Of a stretch of 64,000 nucleotides of DNA, positions 31,434-38,964 are shown one piece after another. Source of the stretch: a virus; the IMG/VR virus record IMGVR_UViG_3300023276_001086, positions 1 through 64,000 of that record; one strand, written 5' to 3'. The first letter of the stretch is position 1, and every line of letters starts with the position of its first letter. The notes below the pieces were generated by a model. The model did no database searches. It saw only the letters and a program-made list of their open reading frames with translations, and was not told where the DNA came from. Position numbers and translations under genes: made by a program.

Positions 31434-31933
31434 CTCGTTACTCCTGTCACAAGCGCACCGCGCTCCTTGACTCTCTTGATAATAGACGGAACGCCCTCGT
31501 AAAGACCATGCTTCACAGCCTTCGTACTAAGATAGCCCCTACCCTTACTCATCGGGGCCCTCTTGTCCTGGTGGACGAGGTATGCGGGGCCGAGCTTGTG
31601 CGCGTGCAGTCTCCCCGCCCTATAGGATGTTGTAAGAGGCCGCTCTCCGGGCAACGGAGTGGCCAGCCTAGTCGGCTCAAAGCCCATGGCCTTCATGTCC
31701 GGCATCGTGCTCTCGGGTACGACCACGTTCCGATAACCGAGGACCGTGGGCACGTCCTTGTTGTTCAACGCACTGATGAGCTGCCTCTTGGCCTTCCCAG
31801 GAGTCTTCGACAGCTCGTTGACGATGGGGAGCTGCGCCTTGATCTGCACCCCGACGTGGCCCGCGCCCAGGGGCTTGAACCCCACGGTAGCGATCTTGAC
31901 GAGCTCATCGGTGAATGCAGAAAAGTCGATCAT
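31430..31933 (-). CDS. Tagged protein 4 (167 aa)
   Basis: Starts MIDFSAFTDELVKIA at ATG 31933, which shares one base with the upstream TGA. The body contains GHVGVQIKAQLPIVNELSK and a C-terminal part KRAPMSKGRGYLSTKAVKHG. No recognised fold. Basic overall, so a nucleic-acid-associated virion protein is possible. Confidence 0.75.
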   Translation of the reverse strand: MIDFSAFTDELVKIATVGFKPLGAGHVGVQIKAQLPIVNELSKTPGKAKRQLISALNNKDVPTVLGYRNVVVPESTMPDMKAMGFEPTRLATPLPGERPLTTSYRAGRLHAHKLGPAYLVHQDKRAPMSKGRGYLSTKAVKHGLYEGVPSIIKRVKERGALVTGVTR

Positions 31934-32127
31934 CAAAATCCCGTACTCCCACGGCCAACGAGTCCCAAAATCCCACTACCTGGGTTGAGTGGGTTGGCCC
32001 CACCGGGCAACGTCCCGACTGTCCTCTTCGCCTTCCGCTTCAGCGTATCGAGTAGAAGGCGCACCTTCTTCGGGTTCTTTGTGGCAATCTTCTCGAACTC
32101 ATCGGCGAATGCAGAGAAGTCGATCAT
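31933..32127 (-). CDS. Small tagged protein 5 (64 aa)
   Basis: Starts MIDFSAFADEFEKIA, followed by a strongly basic segment (TKNPKKVRLLLDTLKRKAKR) and a Gly/Pro-rich tail. The start overlaps the upstream stop (TAATG). Basic peptide with a targeting tag: it could condense DNA like the small basic internal proteins of T4 heads. Inference only. Confidence 0.75.
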   Translation of the reverse strand: MIDFSAFADEFEKIATKNPKKVRLLLDTLKRKAKRTVGTLPGGANPLNPGSGILGLVGRGSTGF

Positions 32128-32648
32128 TAGGCTACTCGGCCCAAACGACTTTCGCCCTCTCGAGCAACACGACGCATCATGTCCCCCTGGTGCTCGCCGC
32201 TGAATGCCCCTTCCGCAACCCGCGGCTTCTGCCGCTTGATGCTCTCAGTCGGGAAGTCCTTCGCCTGCTGACGGATCTTCTTGACCTCTGCGCGATGCCC
32301 CTTCAATGCCGCCCGACGCTTGAGAGGGTGCCACTTTGAGATACCCTCGACGGCCTTCCTCTTCTCCCCCTGCATCTCAGCAATACGGCCGGGCTTCCGT
32401 GTCGCAGTGCCGCCGGGCTTCATCGCCGTGGCAACATCCTTTGAGATGTCCTTCGCCCCCGCCCTGACATCGCCCACTGTGAGACTCGCGCCCCCGGGCT
32501 TCCGAGCTCGCTCGAGCTCCTTCAGACCGGCCTGGAACTTCCGACCCTCGGGTGTAAGGCGTTTCCCCACTAGAGACTGTATAATTTTGGTCTGCCGGCG
32601 CAGGGCAATCTTCACGAGCTCATCGGAGAACGCAGCGTAGTCAATCAC
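32127..32648 (-). CDS. Tagged protein 6, basic (173 aa)
   Basis: Starts at GTG 32648 with (M)IDYAAFSDELVKIA. A longer frame reaching 32729 is rejected because the GTG overlaps the upstream TGA (GTGA) and begins exactly at the tag. The body is very rich in Lys/Arg (KKIRQQAKDFPTESIKRQK) and helical. No recognised family. Confidence 0.75.
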   Translation of the reverse strand: MIDYAAFSDELVKIALRRQTKIIQSLVGKRLTPEGRKFQAGLKELERARKPGGASLTVGDVRAGAKDISKDVATAMKPGGTATRKPGRIAEMQGEKRKAVEGISKWHPLKRRAALKGHRAEVKKIRQQAKDFPTESIKRQKPRVAEGAFSGEHQGDMMRRVAREGESRLGRVA

Positions 32649-33046
32649 GACTTCAACCTCTTCTGCTCCTTCGGGTCGAGGTCGAGCTCGATGTCGATGC
32701 CCCGAGCTTCGGCCATCTTCTTCACCCACTTGACCATGACCATGGAGAGCAGACCAGCGATGCCGTAGACCAGAGCCAGCGTGAGCGAGCTCGACTCAAC
32801 AAGCTGCGGAGGCCTGGGCACACCGGGGATCCATCCGAGTCCGAAGCCGATGAGGAACATGCTGGGGACCTTCACGGCCTCCATGAACTTGAGGAACTTG
32901 CGGACGGGCTTGTTCTTGGTGTCCCAGAGGTATGGCCCAATGCCCCGCCACTTCCCGAGCCCGTTGAAGAAGGCCACGATAATGAAGACCACGCAGCTCA
33001 TCACGATGAACTGCCAACTCGATACGATCCCCCAGAGGTCGTCCAT
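32645..33046 (-). CDS. Holin-like membrane protein
   Basis: 133 aa with three hydrophobic segments: WQFIVMSCVVFIIVAFFNGL (residues 11-30), PSMFLIGFGLGWIPG (about 62-76) and LTLALVYGIAGLLSMVMV (about 88-105). A charged C-terminal tail ends DPKEQKRLKS. Size and topology match holins, and it lies next to spanin-like genes, but no endolysin is evident in the window. Could instead be another small membrane protein. Confidence 0.6.
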   Translation of the reverse strand: MDDLWGIVSSWQFIVMSCVVFIIVAFFNGLGKWRGIGPYLWDTKNKPVRKFLKFMEAVKVPSMFLIGFGLGWIPGVPRPPQLVESSSLTLALVYGIAGLLSMVMVKWVKKMAEARGIDIELDLDPKEQKRLKS

Positions 33047-33054
33047 GATTTCTC

Positions 33055-35748
33055 CTACTTTGTCATCGTCGGTGCGTTTACGACGTCCAAATGGTTCAAT
33101 GCTGCCGTGATTCCGATAACGTTTGGAAGGATCACAGGCACGACGGGATTGTTCCCATCTGCCGAAACGACCCTATTTCCAATGGCAACGCCCGTGTTAC
33201 CGAAGCCTCCACCAGCAGACGCGGCGTTGAACCGAATGACCCCGTACTCGTTCGCACTACCGCCAGTAGTATCCAGGATGTCCCCGTTGATGCGAATAGT
33301 GCAGTTGAGGACCGATACCAACGCGGCACTGGTACCCTGCAAATCGAAGATATGATTGTCCCCGCTCTGGATGTCCCCATCCCAAATCACGGTGACGTTA
33401 TCGATGAGAACATGAACGACATAGTCGTGAAGCAAAATGGCGTTGAGGGGCCGGAAGCCTGTCGCTGGGCTGATGTAGATCCGACCGTTTCGAATAGTGT
33501 GGGACTCCGAGTCGACCGTCTCCCTGCACAAGATGGCCGTCTCCACGTCGACCCCACCAGAGTCGTTGTCCAGTACGATGTTGAAGTCCTCGAACACGAC
33601 GTCCTTGCCATCGAGAACGACAATCGCCTTGGACTGCACCCCGCCGGTCATAATCTCCGATGCGTTGCCAAAAGAGAAACCCCGAACGGTAGACTGTGTT
33701 CGCACTGCGAGCACACCACAAACCGGTCCAGGGGTGTCGTCTTCCAACAGGGCCGTCCCCGCCAAGCGGACGTCAACACCCTCCACGATGGTCCTACCCT
33801 CCGGAGCGTAGGGGTACGTGGCCTGCGTGTAGTCGCCGCCGAGCACAGAGATGATTCCGTAAGCGTAGGCAACCTTGATCGCCCTGACGCTGAAATAGAT
33901 GTTGAGCTGCGCTGAGATGTCGGTGATGCGCGACTGGCCGTCGATCTCGATGAGACCGTCCGCATACGCCCCGTAGGAGAAGGGGTCCATCCCGTTGGGT
34001 GTGTCGTAATGATGGACCGCAAAGCCGTTGATGTTGCACTTGGTCAGGCGTACCCAGGACTCATCCATGATGAGGTAGGGGCAGTCCACCCGGTCAAAGA
34101 TGACGTTACGCCCAGTGACACCTTGGAGCCGCATCACTGGGAAGGGGGTACCACCACCGGCCGCGGCCGTTGGCGGGTCGCTGGCGTCATCTGTGCCCTT
34201 GCTCCGCGCATCCTGGAAGAAGACGTTGTTGAGCATGAACCCGCTGTTGACGGCCGCAGTAGGAATGACCGCGGTCCCCTCGGGCTCACGCTGACCGTAG
34301 ATCTCAACGAAGAACACGTCGTACCAACCGGTTGCCGTGTTGATGACTCGGCAATTCTCGAGCACCACACCAAGCTGCTCGGGTGGATAGTTGGCATCGA
34401 TCAAGCTCAAGCTGCCGCGAAGCTCGCAGTTTGCAAACTTCACGTCCTCGAGCGCACCAGTAATGGTCAAACCCGTCGCGGCCCCAGTCTCGAAGTAGCA
34501 GTTGGTAAACGACAGCCTCGAGGACTTGCCGCCCAAAAAGCTCAGACAAGGGAACGCCGTCAGCCCAGAGCCGGGGGTCAACGGACGGACGTTCTCAAAC
34601 ACAACCTCAGAGCAGGCAGCGAAAGAGAACAGTGTGCCGGTCGTGATGTACTGCGCGTCGTAGCGCAAGTTGCGCACCGTGACGAGGAAGTCCGAACTCA
34701 TGGCTATGATGCTCGACGACCCGCCACTGGTCACGTCTTCGATGATGTTGCGCTGAGATGTCTGGATGCCCCACCCAACGGCAGTCACTCTCCGGAGGTA
34801 GGAGTTGGAGCTCATCACGATGGTGGCAGCCGTAGACGTGATGCCACTCTGCGGGTCGAGAGTCAGGTCCTCGAGCGAACTCCCGTTGTTGAGTTCGATG
34901 CGCCCGTTGGTGGACGAGGTGTCTACCTCAACGGTCGTGCTGGCCTGATCCTCCCCGACAACATGCACGCCGGCGAGTGTCAGAGTGTTCGTCGGTCCGT
35001 AGGCACCAGCTCGCAGATAGATCCGCTTCTCCCCCGCCGTGATGGCGTCGGAAAGGGCGGTCACACCGAAGTAGTCCGCCGGCCGGGCCGGTGACGTGGC
35101 GCCGGCGTCACAAATCGCGTAGCCGATCTTGCCGCTCTCGGCCGCACCTTCTTGAAGACCGCGGATGTCGGCTCGAATAAGCGCATCGTCTGGCAACGTA
35201 GCCAGCGTCGCGTCCCTGGCATAGGAGAACCGGTAGTTCCCCGTGGGCAGCGTCTTGTTCAGCCTCAGCGTGACCGCAGCTGCGGTGAACCCGGTACCCA
35301 CTGCGGCACCGGAGAAGACACTAGCGACCTTCACCTCGACCCCGTCGATCATCACCTCGTCATAATTCTCATCGAGGATCTGGAAGAGAGTATCGAAGTT
35401 CTCTGGGGTACCTGTGTAGTCCGTGTTGTTGCCCATGTACACGGAACCGACAGGAGAGAACGCCACTGCCAGACTGTGCGCGCCGCCAGCCGGGTCGATG
35501 ATGATATCCGTCCCTGCAAACCCGCTCAACACACCAACCTGTGTAATGGCGATGTCCGAGTCGAGCGGCAGCTTTATGTTGTCCATGTTCTCGGCGAGCG
35601 CGAGGTGTGGACGATTGGCTGCTGCGGTAGTCGCTTCTTCGGCCTGGCCGAGGAACTTGCAGCCCGCGTTCTTCCCGGGAGTGACCGTGGCGAGCGCGTC
35701 GCAGGTATCCTGGAGCGTCGCAGCGTCGATGTAGTCTCCGTAAGCCAT
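33055..35748 (-). CDS. Tail spike/fibre with right-handed beta-helix
   Basis: 897 aa. The N-terminal 200 residues are a virion-attachment part (MAYGDYIDAATLQDTCDAL). From about residue 240 on there is a pectin-lyase-like beta-helix: DAITAGEKRIYLRAGAY and GVHVVGEDQASTTVEV, followed by repeated short rungs with N-D-V and VVFEN-type turns (SLEDLTLDPQSG, LTFTNCYFETG-like). Such helices bind or cleave surface polysaccharide; catalytic residues cannot be assigned. Related in plan to the 833-aa protein at 42667-45168. Confidence 0.8.
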   Translation of the reverse strand: MAYGDYIDAATLQDTCDALATVTPGKNAGCKFLGQAEEATTAAANRPHLALAENMDNIKLPLDSDIAITQVGVLSGFAGTDIIIDPAGGAHSLAVAFSPVGSVYMGNNTDYTGTPENFDTLFQILDENYDEVMIDGVEVKVASVFSGAAVGTGFTAAAVTLRLNKTLPTGNYRFSYARDATLATLPDDALIRADIRGLQEGAAESGKIGYAICDAGATSPARPADYFGVTALSDAITAGEKRIYLRAGAYGPTNTLTLAGVHVVGEDQASTTVEVDTSSTNGRIELNNGSSLEDLTLDPQSGITSTAATIVMSSNSYLRRVTAVGWGIQTSQRNIIEDVTSGGSSSIIAMSSDFLVTVRNLRYDAQYITTGTLFSFAACSEVVFENVRPLTPGSGLTAFPCLSFLGGKSSRLSFTNCYFETGAATGLTITGALEDVKFANCELRGSLSLIDANYPPEQLGVVLENCRVINTATGWYDVFFVEIYGQREPEGTAVIPTAAVNSGFMLNNVFFQDARSKGTDDASDPPTAAAGGGTPFPVMRLQGVTGRNVIFDRVDCPYLIMDESWVRLTKCNINGFAVHHYDTPNGMDPFSYGAYADGLIEIDGQSRITDISAQLNIYFSVRAIKVAYAYGIISVLGGDYTQATYPYAPEGRTIVEGVDVRLAGTALLEDDTPGPVCGVLAVRTQSTVRGFSFGNASEIMTGGVQSKAIVVLDGKDVVFEDFNIVLDNDSGGVDVETAILCRETVDSESHTIRNGRIYISPATGFRPLNAILLHDYVVHVLIDNVTVIWDGDIQSGDNHIFDLQGTSAALVSVLNCTIRINGDILDTTGGSANEYGVIRFNAASAGGGFGNTGVAIGNRVVSADGNNPVVPVILPNVIGITAALNHLDVVNAPTMTK

Positions 35749-35756
35749 GCTGTCTC

Positions 35757-36509
35757 CTACGAGAACCTCAGCTCCCAGTCCACTTGAAGGACGAAGGCTG
35801 ACGTCTTGCTGAGGGTGTCGAACGTGTTGTAGGCCACCATGTACTTCGTGAGCGGGAGCGCTCCATAAACGATGGGCGGATCCGTCAAATTCGGCAGGCC
35901 CGATGTGAACAAACCAATCTCAGACAACGGCACGCTGGTGAAGCCGGCGAAGCTCACCTCGCCCACACCAAGTACCGACGTGAGTCGGATAACCCCGATC
36001 TCGGGGAAGGTGTTCGGCGCCGAGATGTCGTCGTAGTAATCCGTGGCGTTGACCAGAACCGGCCATTCCAGACCCAGCACCGTTGGGTTGGTATCTTCTT
36101 GCACGGGATCGGCCACCGGGGCACTGCCACCCCAATCCCCAGCGTAGCCCGGGTAGGTTGTGAAAATGGTGGCCGGGAGGATGAGCTGACTGCGCCCGCC
36201 GATGCCGAACGCCATGTAGCGAAGACGATCCTCACGGAAGGTCGCGTCAGGAGCGATAGCGGAGAGGCCCACCAAGTGGGCAATCCAGTCACGACCGTAG
36301 TTCAGGAAGATGTTGTGGCTCTCACGCTCCTCGACAACCTCATTGCTGTCGGGATCGATCATCTTCAGGAAGACGTTGGACTCCACCTGAATTGGCGGAG
36401 CCCCGCCGCCGCCACTGCGGGATTCACCCCCGCCACCACCGGGACGGATAGTCCGAAGACGGACCTGCTCCTGCACCCTGATGTCTTCCTTGAACTTCTT
36501 ATTGATCAT
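35757..36509 (-). CDS. Tail-associated structural protein
   Basis: 250 aa. Starts MINKKFKEDIRVQEQVRLR, then a Gly/Ser-rich hinge (GGGGGESRSGGGG), then a beta-rich domain with SHNIFLNYGRDWIAHLVG, typical of small tail or baseplate tip proteins in large phages. It ends in DWELRFS. Overlaps the upstream gene by four bases. Exact role unknown. Confidence 0.75.
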   Translation of the reverse strand: MINKKFKEDIRVQEQVRLRTIRPGGGGGESRSGGGGAPPIQVESNVFLKMIDPDSNEVVEERESHNIFLNYGRDWIAHLVGLSAIAPDATFREDRLRYMAFGIGGRSQLILPATIFTTYPGYAGDWGGSAPVADPVQEDTNPTVLGLEWPVLVNATDYYDDISAPNTFPEIGVIRLTSVLGVGEVSFAGFTSVPLSEIGLFTSGLPNLTDPPIVYGALPLTKYMVAYNTFDTLSKTSAFVLQVDWELRFS

Positions 36510-37078
36510 TGCTGCCCCGAGTGCTTCTTACTGGTAGTGGACCGAGTATACCAGCCTGCCGGGAGATCTACATCGAAACGCCAGCTTGTGGTGGGCGTAG
36601 CCACTGCACCGTAGCCTGCGTCTGCCACATTGGTGGCCCAGGTGAGCGCCTCTGTCGTGTTCACAGCGTCTGGGTTGTGATACTCGAGCTGCGTCGCGCT
36701 GATATACCCAGTGACAATGAACTGCCCGTTGTTGAGCGGGTTGGCTGCCGCAGAGATAGTGATGGTGCCGCCGACCATGTTGGCCACAAAGAGACCCGCC
36801 ACATCCGTGATCGTAGCCGGCGTGCCTGCCACGATGACTCCTGCTGCCGGGGAGTTCGTCGCCTTGGTTCCCGTGGAAACACCGCCGTCGTAGCCGTTGG
36901 CATCTTTCCAGGTCTCCACAGCGTTGCCCTTGTCCGGCCCGTCCCACACCTCACTGGTGGTCGGGTTGCTCCAGCTGGCAGGAGGGGCATCAACAGCAGG
37001 ACCGGCCAGCCTCTCCCTGTCTGGAGCGCTGGCGGCGTCGAAGCAGAACCCTGAGTCGTACTTAGGGAATCCCATCAT
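36506..37078 (-). CDS. Tail protein carrying the shared beta module
   Basis: 190 aa. Residues about 70-140 hold the module VGGTITISAAANPLNNGQFI followed by VTGYISATQLEYHN, which recurs in two larger tail proteins (bases about 39490-39700 and 44090-44320). The N-terminus has a distinctive MMGFPKYDSGFCFD. It overlaps both neighbours by four bases. Probably a connector or fibre-base protein. Confidence 0.75.
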   Translation of the reverse strand: MMGFPKYDSGFCFDAASAPDRERLAGPAVDAPPASWSNPTTSEVWDGPDKGNAVETWKDANGYDGGVSTGTKATNSPAAGVIVAGTPATITDVAGLFVANMVGGTITISAAANPLNNGQFIVTGYISATQLEYHNPDAVNTTEALTWATNVADAGYGAVATPTTSWRFDVDLPAGWYTRSTTSKKHSGQQ

Positions 37079-38964
37079 GGCACCGGTATGGCGAGCTGGA
37101 ATACGAGGTCCTCGTCGGGAAGCCCTCCCGGTGTGAACCCTCCAGTGCGCCCCCTGATCGCCCTATCATACCCCCACTGACTCCAGGGCATCTCCTTTTC
37201 GTAGACACCAGTCTCTTCCCAAGCATCCGACCCAGCTGCACCGAGATAGAACTCGCCGCCGCCGGGGCCAGTGAGGGCCTGAAGTGTTACGTAGTTGACG
37301 GCGAACGCGCTGACCTCCCAGGCATGCAGCCTGAGCTGGTGCCACGTGAGCTGGTTGGTGTGGTGCCGCCACTCGGCCAGCACAGTCTGCGGGTTGTCCT
37401 GGTCGAGCAGCCTGAAGTGCGCCTGGCCGCTGACGAGGTAGACCCAGATGTTCACGCCGACCTGGAACCCCTCGGTGAGCGCCGTGAGAGATGCCTGCTG
37501 AACACCCACACCGTTCATGGCATCCACGACGTACAAGCTCTGTGCGCTGCCGTGGACCGGAGACCCGACCTTGGTGGGGGTGGTGGCCCCGACCGTGACC
37601 CAAGGGAGTACGGTGACGTCCTCGAAATCGCCATCGAGCAGGAGGTTCGACGCCAAGAGATGGGCGTCCCACCGATGAATGACGTGCCCGCTCTCATCGG
37701 TGTCATCAAAACGGAAGGAGCCCTCGCTGATGGTGGCGGGACGCGTGCCGGGCGTGCCGCTTGGCCACTCGGTGTCGCTCTCGGATGGAGCCTTGCCGGG
37801 CACGTCCGCCAGCCGAAGACCGCCAAACGGAAGACCGAGATTCTCCGGTACCGGCGGATCCGTCACGTATGTTGTCGGGTCCTCTGGATCGTAGGCAGTC
37901 ACCGCCGCTCGAGGCACCTCATGCGGGGAATCGGCGTAGCCAATCGGGACGGCGTATGCCGGCCAATCATCCGGGTAGGAGTAGGCAGCGTCTGGTACAG
38001 CGGGGCCGAGCAACACGGGGTCGTCGATACCAATCGTCAGCGAGATGCTCTTGAGCACCACGAAAAATGGATCCGTGTGGATTGGTTTGTACCGGCGGAG
38101 GTACTGAGAGAGGAACAGGACGTTGACCAAGTCGAAGATGTCAGCGTCGATTACGACGCCAAAAGTGTGGAGCTTGTGGGGCTCGTAGATATCTCCCGAC
38201 CCCACGAAGGTCCCAAGCCACTCCGGCTCCTCGACGTAGTCGGTGATGACTACGCCCTCGCACAAGGGAGCGAACTGCTCCACTGAGTCCCCGAGACCGT
38301 AGGACACCCCCGTCGCCGGATTGATTTCAACGGCGAGAGACGATGGGAACAAGTACGACCTGACCTCTGACCGATTGTCCTCACCCTGAATGAGTATACG
38401 GTTCCTGGAACCGTCGAACGGGCTGTCGATGCCGATGATGTTCCCACGCTCTTCAGCAAAAGGCAGACCCAAAATGATCTGACTGCTGACGCGGGTCTTG
38501 AATACCGTGCGACCATCCCACACGTAGCTCCACAGTCCTCGCACCGCCGAAAGGTAATCGAGATTGTCTGTCCGCTCCGCGAGGTCGTCGAGCGTAAACC
38601 CGATTAGCCTACCGAAGTTCGACTCAACAGCAGGCCTGTTGTCCAGGTAGGTGATCTCCGCCCACAGCTGATCTGGCGGGTTATCTACGCTACGTATCCA
38701 CCAACGCTGCCCCAGGAGACTGAGCTCGAGAGCAGGATCGAAAAGCTCAACCTGCGTCGCAGAGATGACCTGAAACAGCCGAAAACGCCGACCATCCAAG
38801 AGCTCGAGGAAGTACCCGCGTAGGTCGGCGTCAGCACCGAACTGTGCCTCAAAGTCGGCTGAAGCATCGAAAAAATACTCGTGGTTGGTTGCGTTGGTGT
38901 AACCGGCAAAGCCCCGCATGGCCTGTGCGAACCAAGCGTTGATCATCTGAATGGTGTTGATCAC
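37075..38964 (-). CDS. Large baseplate/tail protein with C-terminal carbohydrate-binding-like domain
   Basis: 629 aa. The N-terminus is helical (MINTIQMINAWFAQAMRGF) and the middle is beta-rich. The last 170 residues (DGDFEDVTVLPWVTVGATTP, then VGVNIWVYLVSGQAHFRLLD) resemble a jelly-roll carbohydrate-binding module. Located among tail genes and coupled to both neighbours by four-base overlaps. A host-surface-binding structural role is likely; the family is not identified. Confidence 0.75.
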   Translation of the reverse strand: MINTIQMINAWFAQAMRGFAGYTNATNHEYFFDASADFEAQFGADADLRGYFLELLDGRRFRLFQVISATQVELFDPALELSLLGQRWWIRSVDNPPDQLWAEITYLDNRPAVESNFGRLIGFTLDDLAERTDNLDYLSAVRGLWSYVWDGRTVFKTRVSSQIILGLPFAEERGNIIGIDSPFDGSRNRILIQGEDNRSEVRSYLFPSSLAVEINPATGVSYGLGDSVEQFAPLCEGVVITDYVEEPEWLGTFVGSGDIYEPHKLHTFGVVIDADIFDLVNVLFLSQYLRRYKPIHTDPFFVVLKSISLTIGIDDPVLLGPAVPDAAYSYPDDWPAYAVPIGYADSPHEVPRAAVTAYDPEDPTTYVTDPPVPENLGLPFGGLRLADVPGKAPSESDTEWPSGTPGTRPATISEGSFRFDDTDESGHVIHRWDAHLLASNLLLDGDFEDVTVLPWVTVGATTPTKVGSPVHGSAQSLYVVDAMNGVGVQQASLTALTEGFQVGVNIWVYLVSGQAHFRLLDQDNPQTVLAEWRHHTNQLTWHQLRLHAWEVSAFAVNYVTLQALTGPGGGEFYLGAAGSDAWEETGVYEKEMPWSQWGYDRAIRGRTGGFTPGGLPDEDLVFQLAIPVP

